Below are positions 26,216 through 35,368 of a DNA stretch of 64,000 bases, one piece after another. Positions within the stretch are counted from its first letter, which is position 1. The number at the start of each line of letters is the position of its first letter. The notes beneath the pieces are model-generated. The model saw nothing but the letters and a program-made list of their open reading frames with translations. It searched no databases and was not told where the DNA came from. Where the stretch lies: the NCBI GenBank assembly GCA_937926105.1, contig CALANS010000175.1, forward strand, positions 186,001-250,000. The letters are read 5' to 3'. A program made the position numbers and the translations under genes. Source of the stretch: an uncultured Actinomycetes bacterium (lineage in GTDB: Bacteria > Actinomycetota > Actinomycetes > Mycobacteriales > Nakamurellaceae).

Positions 26216-27574
26216 CTATCCGCCGATTTCGGACTGCGCCTGCGATTGCGCTGCGTTGAGTGCATCAGTGGGCGATGCGTTCTCGGTCAGCACCTTGGAG
26301 AACGCCGTGAGGAAGATCTTTTCGATCTGAGGCGTCTGCGCCTCGAAACCCGGCACGACATTCGACTTTCCGGTACCGGTCTTCGGCAGGTCCATGTACC
26401 CGGCCGCCCACGGGTGCGCCGTCATGTAATCAGCTGACGGTGGCGTGTCTGTCCCCAACACTGCGGGTGCTTCGATCTCGGCGATCCGCTGCTGCTGCGG
26501 CTTTGCGTAAAACCACTTCAGGAATGCCTTGACAGCATCGAGGTTCTTGCTGTGCTTGTTGACCAGCAACATCTGCGGAATTACGGCGTACCCGGTGGTC
26601 GGGAAGGGTGTCTTCGAGACCCCCAGATTATCCGGCGCCAGATGCCCGGCGGTATTGGTAGTGGCGATGTTTGCCGACGCACTGTTCTCGATGGCGAAGC
26701 AGACCTGACCCTGACCAAACTTCAATCGAAAGGTCGAAGCGTCGTCGCCGACCGAGAAGGCACCGGAATCGTACATCTGCTTGAACGCGGTGACCGCGGC
26801 GATGTTCTCCGGAGCGTTCAAGGTCAGCTTGCCATCTTTGGCCATCGCACCACCGAAGCCTTGGACCCATGCATTGAAGTCGGTCCACCAACCGTCCATC
26901 TCGTTCATCTGGGAGCGGCCCGCGAATCCGATGACGCCCAACTTCTCCTTGCATTGCTTCGCATCTGCCAGCAATTCATCGAACGTCTTCGGCGGAGACT
27001 CAATTCCGGCCTTCGCGATGAGGCTCTTGTTCCAGATCAAGGCATAGTTGACGGTCTGGAACGGCACCCCATACAAGACCCCGTTGACCTTGCCCGCGTC
27101 TGCGGTGCTGTTCAGCGTGCCGGCCGGGAACACGTCGTCCAGCGCGACCAAGAGGCCGGACTTGAAGTACTTCGCTACGGCCCCCACATCGCCGGTGAAG
27201 ATGTCGGGCCCGCCACCCGCACCGAATTGAGTGTCGATGACCTGGGTGAACTGTGCATAGGGTGGGTCCACCTTGACCATCTTGACGTTCGGGTTGGCCT
27301 TTTGGTAATCCGCTATGACGGCCCACAAAGCGTCACCCCTGACAGGCTGCAGCAGGTCCGGATTGGCGAATGAGATCTCACCTGATGGCATGGATGACTG
27401 CACGGACGATGTGCTGCCGGAGGCACTCGGCCCGCCGGCCCCGGAGCTCTTATCCGCTGCTGCTCCGTTACTCGAACTGCAGGCGGTCAGCGCGAGGGAC
27501 GCTGCCACCAGGCCGCTGAGCAGGGTGAACCCGTTCCGGCGCCATTGTCCATGACGTGCGCGTGTGCGTACCAC
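26216..27574 (-). CDS. sugar-type ABC transporter substrate-binding lipoprotein
   Basis: A 452-residue CUT1 solute receptor. A Sec-type lipoprotein signal (RRNGFTLLSGLVAASLALTAC) puts the lipidated Cys at residue 32, followed by a Ser/Ala/Gly linker. The chosen start is GTG 27574 with GGAAGGG upstream; an ATG 13 codons earlier lacks a site. First gene of the transporter, followed by a strong stem-loop and the permeases. Substrate unknown; sugar or sugar-acid is suggested by the adjacent enolase-family enzymes. Confidence 0.92.
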   Translation of the reverse strand: MVRTRARHGQWRRNGFTLLSGLVAASLALTACSSSNGAAADKSSGAGGPSASGSTSSVQSSMPSGEISFANPDLLQPVRGDALWAVIADYQKANPNVKMVKVDPPYAQFTQVIDTQFGAGGGPDIFTGDVGAVAKYFKSGLLVALDDVFPAGTLNSTADAGKVNGVLYGVPFQTVNYALIWNKSLIAKAGIESPPKTFDELLADAKQCKEKLGVIGFAGRSQMNEMDGWWTDFNAWVQGFGGAMAKDGKLTLNAPENIAAVTAFKQMYDSGAFSVGDDASTFRLKFGQGQVCFAIENSASANIATTNTAGHLAPDNLGVSKTPFPTTGYAVIPQMLLVNKHSKNLDAVKAFLKWFYAKPQQQRIAEIEAPAVLGTDTPPSADYMTAHPWAAGYMDLPKTGTGKSNVVPGFEAQTPQIEKIFLTAFSKVLTENASPTDALNAAQSQAQSEIGG

Positions 27575-27632
27575 TGTGTTCCCTTCCGAGTTGTCGTAGC
27601 CTGCCTTCGTCACCGCGTTGTGGTCTCAACCC

Positions 27633-28760
27633 TTACGCCCCACCGTCCCTGCTGATCACCACCGCAGACGAATCCAGCTCGGGGCACAGGTCGAAACCGA
27701 GCCCAGGTGCCGGTGGTGGAGTCGCTGTGCCGACCCCGAAGTCCGGCCCGCCATCAACGATGGCCGGCAACGGGTCGTAGGGGTTGCCTCCGATGCCGCG
27801 AGCGAATGTCTCGATGTCGGCTCCCAGGTGGACGGCGATCTCTGGGTATACGTGACACGACACGTCCAGGCCACTCTCACGGGCCTGCCGTTGGATTCCG
27901 CGAGCCGGGGTGATGCCTCCGATGGCAACGACGTCCAGGCGAAGCACGTCAATTGCGCGGGCGTCGATCAGGCGGTCGAAAAGCGTTGGGTCGGTCACCT
28001 CGTCCCCCACACCCACCCGCTGGCCGCTTTCGCTTCGGATGCGGGCACAGGCGGCGACCTGCTCCGGCAGCACCGGGTCTTCCAGCCAAGCCAATGGCGG
28101 TGGTGACCAGGCTTCGATGTCGGCCAGAGCCTCGTCGGGTGTCTGCCATGCGAAGTTGGCGTCCACGACAAGCTTTGCATCGCTGGGGAGTTCGTCCCCG
28201 AGTAGCTCGAAGAGATTGCGCATCAAGCGTCGGTCCGCGGATCGGGTTGTCTTCATCAGCCGCCATCCTGCCGTGGCCGCGGCCAGCAATTCGTCGGCAG
28301 TCTGCCGTGCGGTCCTATCCGGTGATGTATAGGCGGCGACCAGCATGGTTCTGCGTGGCCGGTCATCGTTACCCAGCAATTGCCACAGCGGCCGGCCGGC
28401 ACGTTGGGCCGCGATGTCCCAGAGTGCGATGTCGACGAGGCCGATGGCCTTCCGGACGAGGCCGACCCGCCCGACGGTGGCGCTGCCGCGCAGCATGCTC
28501 ATCCAGATTGACTCGACGTCATCGGTATCCTGCGCGTCGATATGCGGCGTGAGCAGACTGTGTACGATCTCGGACATCGGCGCGCCCCTGGAGAGGCAGT
28601 AAGCCTTTCCGGTAATGCCATCGTTAGTGTCGATCTGCAAGACCGCGTAATCCCGGTGCGTGATGATTCTGTTGCCCACCGGTAAGGGGCGCGGCAGCGG
28701 CATTCGGACGACCATGGTGCGCACCTGTCGGACCGCCGTGGCCAGTGTCGAGCTACTCAT
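27633..28760 (-). CDS. mandelate racemase/muconate lactonizing enzyme family protein (enolase superfamily)
   Basis: A 375-residue enolase-superfamily protein. Metal ligands appear as Asp in VVDANFAW, Glu in WLEDPV and an acidic residue in GVGDEVTD. A candidate catalytic His lies in SCHVYPEI. The usual KxK pair is replaced by KTT in WRLMKTTRSA, so the chemistry may differ from typical acid-sugar dehydratases. ATG 28760 overlaps the SDR stop by eight bases. Likely substrate: a sugar acid or related carboxylate imported by the adjacent ABC system (inference). Confidence 0.85.
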   Translation of the reverse strand: MSSSTLATAVRQVRTMVVRMPLPRPLPVGNRIITHRDYAVLQIDTNDGITGKAYCLSRGAPMSEIVHSLLTPHIDAQDTDDVESIWMSMLRGSATVGRVGLVRKAIGLVDIALWDIAAQRAGRPLWQLLGNDDRPRRTMLVAAYTSPDRTARQTADELLAAATAGWRLMKTTRSADRRLMRNLFELLGDELPSDAKLVVDANFAWQTPDEALADIEAWSPPPLAWLEDPVLPEQVAACARIRSESGQRVGVGDEVTDPTLFDRLIDARAIDVLRLDVVAIGGITPARGIQRQARESGLDVSCHVYPEIAVHLGADIETFARGIGGNPYDPLPAIVDGGPDFGVGTATPPPAPGLGFDLCPELDSSAVVISRDGGA

Positions 28761-29580
28761 CGTCACTGGCGCTCTCTCGGTCACCGTGCTCGTCCTGCCC
28801 GTGGCCATGGTTATCGCCGTCCTGGCGAGCCGCGAGCGGGATCCCGTAGTCGACCAGAAAGCCGCCATCGACGTAAAGGGTCTGACCGTTGATGTAAGAA
28901 GCCCCGTCCGACACGAGGAATTCGACAGCGCGGGCTATCTCGCCCCCCTGAGCCAACCGTCCGGCTGGAATACGCTGCAGAATGCTGCTCACGTCCAATG
29001 TGCCCGCACTGACGGCCGCTCGCAGCACCCCAGTTTCGATGTACCCGGGTGCCACGGCGTTCACGCGGACTCCCCGGGCTGCCCACTCGGCACCCGCGGT
29101 GGCGGTCAGTGCAACGACTCCCGCCTTGGTTGCCGCATAGGGGGCTCGGCCCGCCGCACCACGTGCTCCGACCGAGGCGATGTTCACGATCCTGCCGGCC
29201 CCAGCCCGCAGCATGTGCCGCCCAGCATGCTGGAGGCAGAGGAATACACCGTGCAGATTGACATCGACGACACTGGCCCAATCCTCCCAGCGGATGTTCT
29301 CGATGGGGCCGTGTCGCTGTATCCCGGCGTTGTTCACCAGCACGTCGATGCCCCCGAACGATTCGACGATGGCGTCGAAGAACGGGCCAACCTGCCCGGG
29401 CTCGGTCACATCCAGCGACCGCCACGCCACCGGCCCGGGCTCGGTCGGGCTGAATGCCGCAGTCTCGCCTGGGGCGATGTCCGCGCCCACCACGAGGTAT
29501 CCGCTCGCCGCCAGCCTGTTGCCAATACTCCAGCCCAGACCCGCGCATCCACCGGTGACCACCGCTACTCGTTGTCGCAC
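28753..29580 (-). CDS. SDR family oxidoreductase with an acidic His-rich tail
   Basis: A 275-residue SDR beginning MRQRVAVVTGGCAGLG, with NNAGIQ, a Ser in NIASVGA, YAATK, and GYIETGVL. The fold ends at YVDGGFLVDYGIPLA. A tail of about 25 residues rich in Asp, Glu, Gly and His then follows and is not part of the family. The tail codons overlap the start of the enolase-family gene, so it may come from loss of an earlier stop. Confidence 0.88.
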   Translation of the reverse strand: MRQRVAVVTGGCAGLGWSIGNRLAASGYLVVGADIAPGETAAFSPTEPGPVAWRSLDVTEPGQVGPFFDAIVESFGGIDVLVNNAGIQRHGPIENIRWEDWASVVDVNLHGVFLCLQHAGRHMLRAGAGRIVNIASVGARGAAGRAPYAATKAGVVALTATAGAEWAARGVRVNAVAPGYIETGVLRAAVSAGTLDVSSILQRIPAGRLAQGGEIARAVEFLVSDGASYINGQTLYVDGGFLVDYGIPLAARQDGDNHGHGQDEHGDRESASDDE

Positions 29581-29686
29581 GGGGCATCCTCCGCTCGCTG
29601 AGGGCCGCCGGATGTTCGGTGCGCCCGCGGGTCACGACCGACGCCGCACCGACCCCAGAACACCGGCCCATCCAGCAGCCGCGCCG

Positions 29687-30793
29687 TCATCTCGCTCGCT
29701 CCCTGGCCGGGCGCACGTGCCCCGGCACCGGCCCACAGCTCACGGCCGGTTCGAAACGGGCCGCCAGTGTCGTCCGGCCCGGTGGCCCACCCTGTAATTG
29801 CCTGAGCAACAGTTCCGCCGCTGCGCTGCCCATGGCCACGGGATCCCGGCGGACGGTGGCCAGCGGCGGAGTCAGAAACTCACTCATGCCGACCGCGTCA
29901 CACGTCACCAGGGACAAGTCGTCCGGGATCCGAAGCCCCATGGCCCTGATGGACCGCATCACCCCGATCAGAATCTGGTTGCTTCCGGCGATGATGGCGG
30001 TCGGTCGTGGATCGGCGGCAAGGAGTTCGGCACTCGCCCGTTCGCCGTGTTCGACGGTGAAGGATCCCGACCGGATCGTCACCGTGCTGTCGGCGACGGA
30101 CCGGCACGCGTCCCGCAAGGCCCTGGCGCGCTCCCGGGCCGGCCGAACCTTCATGCTGCCGTTGACCAGCGCAATCCTCCGGTGCCCTAGGTCGAGTAGC
30201 AGCGTGGCTGCCGCGCCGATGCCTGCCGCGTGATCGGACAGCACGGCCGAAACGTTTCCTGTTGCCATGGGCTCGCGATCGATCATCACGACCGGGATGT
30301 CGGTGCTGGCGAGTTCAGCGCGCAGCGGCTCCGATTGCTCCGAGGTCACGCTGGCCATCAGTGCGTCCACCCGCCGTTGTCGGAGCATTCTCAGCGCCGC
30401 GATGTCCGCATCGCCTTCTCCACCGGAGTTGATCAGAAGCATCGTGTAGCCGGACTCCCGGAAGGTTGTTGCGGCGCCGAGAGCGATCTCTGACAGCAGG
30501 GGGTTGCTGATGTCGCTGACCAAGAACCCGATCGTCATGGTGACGCCGGTCCGCAAGCTCTGCGCGCGTATGTCTGGCTCATATCCGATCGAGGACGCCG
30601 CTGCCAGCACCCGGGCGGCCATCTCGGGACTCACGTTGGGGTGCCGACTGAAGACCCTCGACACGCTTGACGGCGCGACCCCAGCCAGCGCGGCGACCAC
30701 TTTGATACTCGTCCGCTGACGCGTGGGACCCACGGCGCCGGAATCGACACCCATCTCGATTGCCTGCGGTCCGTTCCGGTCGCTATTCGCCAT
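29687..30793 (-). CDS. LacI family transcriptional regulator
   Basis: A 368-residue repressor with an N-terminal LacI helix-turn-helix (residues about 28-50, IKVVAALAGVAPSSVSRVFS), the hinge region ending IRAQSLR, and a periplasmic-binding-like effector domain. The N-terminal 25 residues before the HTH are longer than usual, so an internal ATG (MGVDSGAV) may be the real start. It lies within the sugar-transport/enolase operon. A LacI-style operator is seen at 32212-32223. Confidence 0.92.
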   Translation of the reverse strand: MANSDRNGPQAIEMGVDSGAVGPTRQRTSIKVVAALAGVAPSSVSRVFSRHPNVSPEMAARVLAAASSIGYEPDIRAQSLRTGVTMTIGFLVSDISNPLLSEIALGAATTFRESGYTMLLINSGGEGDADIAALRMLRQRRVDALMASVTSEQSEPLRAELASTDIPVVMIDREPMATGNVSAVLSDHAAGIGAAATLLLDLGHRRIALVNGSMKVRPARERARALRDACRSVADSTVTIRSGSFTVEHGERASAELLAADPRPTAIIAGSNQILIGVMRSIRAMGLRIPDDLSLVTCDAVGMSEFLTPPLATVRRDPVAMGSAAAELLLRQLQGGPPGRTTLAARFEPAVSCGPVPGHVRPARERAR

Positions 30794-30809
30794 GCCGGGA
30801 ATCTCGCCG

Positions 30810-32012
30810 TCAGGCCGAGTGGTCGAGTCGGTGGCGCTCGATGTAGTCCCAATCCAGTTCCCAGCCGAATCCCGGCGCCTCGGTCAGCTGCAGCTGACCG
30901 TCCGTCAGCGGTGGGCGGTTCGCGATCAGGTTCCACCAGAACGGGTCACGGATGGGATGGAAGCACTCCGCGTAAGTGCCATGCGGTTGGCTGGCAAGCA
31001 GGTGGCTGGCCACCTGCGGTTCCTCGTGATGACCCATTCGCACGTCATAGCTGTGGGCAATCGCCGCAGCGCGTCGCCACGCCGTCGGCCCGCCCGACCA
31101 GGACGCATCGAAGTTGCAGACGTCGATCGCCCCGAGCTCCATGAGCTCCCGACACCCCGCTGCCGACATTTCAGACTGCCCGGCGCACACCGGAATCTGC
31201 GTGCGGTACCTGACGTCTCGCAGGCTTCGTCGATCGTTGTGCCACCCGACGGGCTCCTCGAACCAGGTGATGTCCAGGTCGAACACCAGCCTTGCGAACT
31301 CGATCGCCTCTTCGACCGTGTATCCCTGATTCGCATCCACGGTGAGCAGGAAGTCCGCGCCCGCCGCAGCACGAGCCGCCCGGACCCGTTCCGCGTCTGT
31401 CACGGGGTCGGCCCCGCCGACCTTGAATTTCATCCCTGCCAGCCCGAGGTCCCGGTAGGAGGAGATCTCTTCTTCGATGGTGCCCAGTGGCTCACCGTAG
31501 TATCCGCCGATCGCCATCAGCGGAATCCGGTTGCGGTATCCACCCCATAGCCGCCACAGCGGTACATTCAGCGCCTTTCCGATCGCGTCCCAGATTGCGC
31601 TGTCCACGCCGGCCAAGGCGACCAGCCCGATCCGGCGGTCGCGGAGGATGTCATAGGTCGCCGGATACCCCAGTTGCCAGCATCGTTCCACCGCAAAAGC
31701 ATCCTCACCGATGACGCGGGGGGCGATCTCCGACTGCACGACCCGGTCGATCGCCCGCAGCGTCGCGCCCTCGTCGCCGACATAGGCCTCGCCGACGATG
31801 CCCTCGTCCGTAACAACTCTGGCGATCAGGGTGGCACGGTCAGCCATGTGGTAGTGGCTGCCGTGGAATTCCCGCTCGAGAGGCGCTTGAATCGGCACGG
31901 TCTCGATCCGGTTGATTCGCAGCCTGCGACCCGAACCGCCGATCGGCTCACTCGGGTGGCCCCCACCCGCAGCAGGCGATTCGGGGATTGGTTGGGAATC
32001 GGTTCCAGACAC
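30810..32012 (-). CDS. enolase superfamily enzyme (mandelate racemase-like)
   Basis: A 400-residue protein. The catalytic KxK is present (GMKFKVGG), metal ligands are Asp in TVDANQGY, Glu in WFEEPVGW and Glu in GQSEMS, and a candidate catalytic His is in MGHHEEPQVASHLL. The family abstracts a proton alpha to a carboxylate, as in acid-sugar dehydratases. The fold begins at LRINRIETVPI; the start is uncertain. GTG 32012, with GGGAAGG upstream, is preferred over an earlier start that extends into Arg-rich text. It is the first gene of the leftward unit that includes LacI. Confidence 0.87.
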   Translation of the reverse strand: MSGTDSQPIPESPAAGGGHPSEPIGGSGRRLRINRIETVPIQAPLEREFHGSHYHMADRATLIARVVTDEGIVGEAYVGDEGATLRAIDRVVQSEIAPRVIGEDAFAVERCWQLGYPATYDILRDRRIGLVALAGVDSAIWDAIGKALNVPLWRLWGGYRNRIPLMAIGGYYGEPLGTIEEEISSYRDLGLAGMKFKVGGADPVTDAERVRAARAAAGADFLLTVDANQGYTVEEAIEFARLVFDLDITWFEEPVGWHNDRRSLRDVRYRTQIPVCAGQSEMSAAGCRELMELGAIDVCNFDASWSGGPTAWRRAAAIAHSYDVRMGHHEEPQVASHLLASQPHGTYAECFHPIRDPFWWNLIANRPPLTDGQLQLTEAPGFGWELDWDYIERHRLDHSA

Positions 32013-32203
32013 GGACGGAACCGTACCTTCCCTCGACCTATGAGGGCAAGTGCCCGCACGGAATGCCCGACTACTGATTCGGGCTCGACATGCCTGGCTC
32101 GGTGCCAATGTGCCCTGTTAGGCCGGCCGTACGGCGCTGTGCCCAGTGCTGATCGACAACTCGGACTGCTCGGCATCTTGACGAAATGTTCGGATCAGTG
32201 CAA

Positions 32204-32223
32204 CGATTGCTGCAATCGATTCC
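32204..32223. promoter_or_regulatory. candidate LacI-family operator upstream of the ceramidase-like gene
   Basis: CGATTGCTGCAATCG (32204-32218) is a perfect 15-base palindrome. Overlapping it, GCAATCGATTCC (32212-32223) fits the LacI-family core AANCGNTT, with one mismatch in its arms. The site ends just before the ribosome-binding site of the + gene and lies in the divergent gap shared with the enolase-family gene. A weak promoter (TTGACG 32178-32183, AACGAT 32202-32207) would overlap it. Confidence 0.5.
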
Positions 32224-32240
32224 AGAGGAGGAGCTCTCAG

Positions 32241-33659
32241 GTGGCGACAGCGACAGCGGAACGGTCGGACCAGAAACCTCGCCAGCCGGCAACCGCCCAG
32301 TGGACGCCAAAGATGGCCCGGACCGTGGTCGGCATCGCACGTGCGGACATCACTCCACCGGTCGGCATCGAAGGATGCGTTTGGGGTGCCAGCACGTCCA
32401 CCCAGTCGACCGGAATCCACCGAGGGCTATCCGTGACGGCGGTGGCCATGATCCGCCAGTCGGGGGCACCTTGCTACCTCGTGACGGCGGACCTTATCGG
32501 GATGTCATGTTACGAGTGCGAGCGCCGGATTCAGATGACCGTCGCGGACGCCCTCGCCGTCGAGATGGACGACCTGCTCTTGCATTCGACACACACGCAT
32601 TCCGCCCCGCGCGTCTGCATTCACGGCCCGGTCACGCCCGGCAGTGATCTCTTGCCAGCATTCCTGGACACGGTCATACGACAGTTGATCGACGCCTGCA
32701 CCAGAGCGCGCGACGGAGCAGTGGAGGCCGATGTCACCTGGGCGTACGGCCACTGCAACCTGGCGGTGAACCGCGATCTGCCCTGCGGCGAGTCGGACAT
32801 CGTGGCGTTCAACCCGGACTCCCCCGCGGACGATACCCTCGCCGTCGGTCGCATCACCGACCGTAGTGGGGACGTCCTAGGCGTCCTGGTCAACTACGCC
32901 TGCCATCCGACGACACTGGCCTGGCAGAATCATCTCATTTCGCCGGACTTTGTCGGCTCGGCACGCGAGATCGTCGAATCGCGCGTCGATGCGCCCATGG
33001 TCTTCTTCCAGGGCGCATCGGGCGATCTCTCTCCACGGCTGGGCTTCACCGGCGACACCGAGGTAGCCGACAGCAATGGTCGCGTTCTCGGGTACGCCGT
33101 GCTGTCGACGTTGGAGGGTCTCGCCCCGCCGGCGAGTCTTTTGCGATTCGGTGGCATCGTGGAATCCGGCGCGACCCTCGGCGAATGGGCGACAGCCCCC
33201 GCGCAGCCGAATACCGAACTGCGGACATCTCGGATCGACGTCCCGGTCAGCATCAAGACGCTGAAGTCCGTCGAGCAACTTCGGGTCGACTGGGCTGATA
33301 TCGATGCTCGCGCGAGAGAAGAACGAATCCAACGGGCGATGCGTGTCCGCGACGGCTACAAGTTGGACGGTTCCCACCGCCACCCCGTCTGGATCTGGAA
33401 GTGGGGGGATGCGATCTTCGTAGCCCAGACTGGCGAAGCCTATTCCTACCTGCAAACCGAGCTGAGGCGGCGGCATCCCGATCAGGTAATATTCGTGCTG
33501 AATCTGACAAACGGCCCTGGGGGCATCTACCTTCCGACGCACCGCTCGTATGCCCGGCACACCTACCAGTCTTGGCAGACCTTGCTGGCACCAGGCGGTC
33601 TCGAACATATCGTGGAGACTGCCGATGTCGCCATCCGGGCCCTGACGTCCGGCCGATAG
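32241..33659 (+). CDS. neutral/alkaline ceramidase N-terminal domain-like hydrolase
   Basis: A 472-residue protein. From about residue 27 (RTVVGIARADITPPVG) it matches the neutral/alkaline non-lysosomal ceramidase N-terminal family, with THTHSAP at 117-123, NYACHPTTL and FFQGASGDLSP. GTG 32241 is decided by AGGAGGAG seven bases upstream. Known ceramidases have an additional C-terminal domain and are exported; this protein is shorter and shows no signal peptide. It may therefore be a cytoplasmic amidase of another substrate (inference). Divergent from the enolase/LacI operon. Confidence 0.85.
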   Translation: MATATAERSDQKPRQPATAQWTPKMARTVVGIARADITPPVGIEGCVWGASTSTQSTGIHRGLSVTAVAMIRQSGAPCYLVTADLIGMSCYECERRIQMTVADALAVEMDDLLLHSTHTHSAPRVCIHGPVTPGSDLLPAFLDTVIRQLIDACTRARDGAVEADVTWAYGHCNLAVNRDLPCGESDIVAFNPDSPADDTLAVGRITDRSGDVLGVLVNYACHPTTLAWQNHLISPDFVGSAREIVESRVDAPMVFFQGASGDLSPRLGFTGDTEVADSNGRVLGYAVLSTLEGLAPPASLLRFGGIVESGATLGEWATAPAQPNTELRTSRIDVPVSIKTLKSVEQLRVDWADIDARAREERIQRAMRVRDGYKLDGSHRHPVWIWKWGDAIFVAQTGEAYSYLQTELRRRHPDQVIFVLNLTNGPGGIYLPTHRSYARHTYQSWQTLLAPGGLEHIVETADVAIRALTSGR

Positions 33660-33667
33660 GTGTCGGT

Positions 33668-35149
33668 TTATCCCTGCCAGGAGTCGATCTGGTCCAATGG
33701 GTAGATCGGGCGTGGGATGCGTCGCCACGGCAGCTCGGCGATGCCTGACTGCGTCGGACCGGGCGTGCTCACCCGAATCACGGTACGGGTGAACGGGGCG
33801 AAGTACTGGAAGTTGCTGGCGGTCTTGAGCACGACGGCATCGAAATCGCAAGGGTCCAGACCGAAATGTTGGTAGGCACCGGGGTGATTGCCGCCCACCC
33901 CGGCCTGCTCGCTCACCGCGAGAGTGACGCCACCAGACCGGAGTAGCGCGACCGGTCCCCAGTGCACCTCGGGTTCCGGATATCCGGGCAACCGCAGCAC
34001 CGGTTCGTCCACCGCCACCACCATGCCGCTGATCCGCGCCGGCCCGAAGAAGCCGGTCATGCCGCCGCCCACTTGCAGGTCGACATGCGCGCCAACTCCA
34101 GCCGCCCGGAGCTGCGCGGTGGCCGCTGGATCGACCACTGGGACCAGAGCCCGGATACCCTCGGTGGCCAGCAATTCCATGAGGATCGCGGTGGAATCAC
34201 CGGCCGCGCCGCCGAATACCGAGTCGCCTGTGTCGGACAGGATGACCAGTCCGTTCGCGGTACGAGCCGCTGCGACCGCCTCCCTCGCCGGGATGGCCGT
34301 CGAGACCTGGAACTCAGCGCGCATCGACCACGCCAGGTCGGCCAGGTCATCGACGATCTCCTCGGCCAGGTCGGCATGACCGTCGGTCACGGCGACCGCA
34401 GACCATCCCGCCTCCCGTACGTCCAGCCACGGCTGCACGGGAAACGGTGACACCGACAGCACTCCCGGTCGCGATTCCCAGGCCCTCGCGCGGTCGAACC
34501 ATGCCTTCATCGGCCCGCCGGCCGTCAGATACTGCTCCTGATGAGTCAGCATGCGCAACTTCCGCCACGCCATCGTGGGCCGCGCGCCGTTGAGCGTGGC
34601 CAGCAGCAGCCTTCCGGTCAATTGGCCCGTGTCGTACGGATCGTGGGGTTGCGTGCGATGGCCGACGATGATGTCGGCTCGGCGCATCATTGCATCGGTG
34701 ATGTTGGCGTGATGGTCCAGGCCGACGGCGATCGGTATCCCGTCGCCGGTCACCGACCGAACCGCGGACAGCAGGTGTCCCTCCACGTCGTCCACCCCGG
34801 TGGCGGCGCATGCCCCGTGCATGAGCAGGGCGATTCCGTCGAGCCGCGCATGTGCCATCGCCGAGGTCAGGGCATCGGTCAGCATCGTGGTCAGTGTCGC
34901 CAGTACCTCCGCCGCCATCCGGCCGGCCGGGACGGCGGTTGCCTTAACCAGCGGTATCGGCTGGACTTCGCCTGTGGCGATGCGCGTGGACAGAGCGGCC
35001 AGCAGTCCGCCCGTCATGCCGACGCCGGACTCGTTCCGCAAGATCTCCTCACCGGTCCACAGGCCCTGTGCGCGAAATGCGGCCATCCGCGTCTCAACCG
35101 GATTGAAGGTGCTCTGTTCCTGTCCGATGCTGGCCAGAGCGATGCGCAT
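33668..35149 (-). CDS. M81 family metallopeptidase (MlrC-like), type C
   Basis: A 493-residue M81 protein. Start ATG 35149 (MRIALASIGQEQSTFNPVET) has GGAAGGAA upstream. Motifs: GIALLMHGACAATGVDD, VGLDHHANI in the metal region, and ILSDTGDSVFGGAAGDST. Its N-terminus differs from the ETNSFAP and EANTFS types, so it forms a third subgroup here. Converges with the ceramidase-like gene, eight bases apart, and ends the long leftward run starting at 55948. Confidence 0.9.
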   Translation of the reverse strand: MRIALASIGQEQSTFNPVETRMAAFRAQGLWTGEEILRNESGVGMTGGLLAALSTRIATGEVQPIPLVKATAVPAGRMAAEVLATLTTMLTDALTSAMAHARLDGIALLMHGACAATGVDDVEGHLLSAVRSVTGDGIPIAVGLDHHANITDAMMRRADIIVGHRTQPHDPYDTGQLTGRLLLATLNGARPTMAWRKLRMLTHQEQYLTAGGPMKAWFDRARAWESRPGVLSVSPFPVQPWLDVREAGWSAVAVTDGHADLAEEIVDDLADLAWSMRAEFQVSTAIPAREAVAAARTANGLVILSDTGDSVFGGAAGDSTAILMELLATEGIRALVPVVDPAATAQLRAAGVGAHVDLQVGGGMTGFFGPARISGMVVAVDEPVLRLPGYPEPEVHWGPVALLRSGGVTLAVSEQAGVGGNHPGAYQHFGLDPCDFDAVVLKTASNFQYFAPFTRTVIRVSTPGPTQSGIAELPWRRIPRPIYPLDQIDSWQG

Positions 35150-35171
35150 TCTTCGATTCCTTCCCATGGGG

Positions 35172-35365
35172 TCAGGCGGCGGCGTGGACGGCGTACAACA
35201 GCCGCGCAGCGTATGCAGGTCGCGCCGAAAACAACTGGCCGACCGACGGTTCGGCTCCGCTGGACCTGTCCGCGTACCCTTCTCGGACGGTGGTGATCAG
35301 CAGATCACAGTCATCGACCCCGCCCAGCGCGGCATGCCGTGATCCGCGCCGAAGGCCACACCGGA
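35172..35365 (-). pseudogene. possible remnant of an unidentified gene (C-terminal end)
   Basis: An open frame on the minus strand with G/C-rich third positions ends at TGA 35174-35172. It reads CDLLITTVREGYADRSSG and ends LFSARPAYAARLLYAVHAAA. It has no start codon at its upstream end, where it runs into the RidA gene in another frame. It may be the tail of a gene lost during the rearrangements in this region, or chance. I do not recognise the family. Confidence 0.25.
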
Positions 35366-35368
35366 CCT

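Noticed and set aside
30249..30258. GAAACGTTTC, a perfect LacI-type core inside the lacI-family gene
   Set aside because: It is short, lies within coding sequence and encodes conserved residues; chance is likely and no promoter is near.
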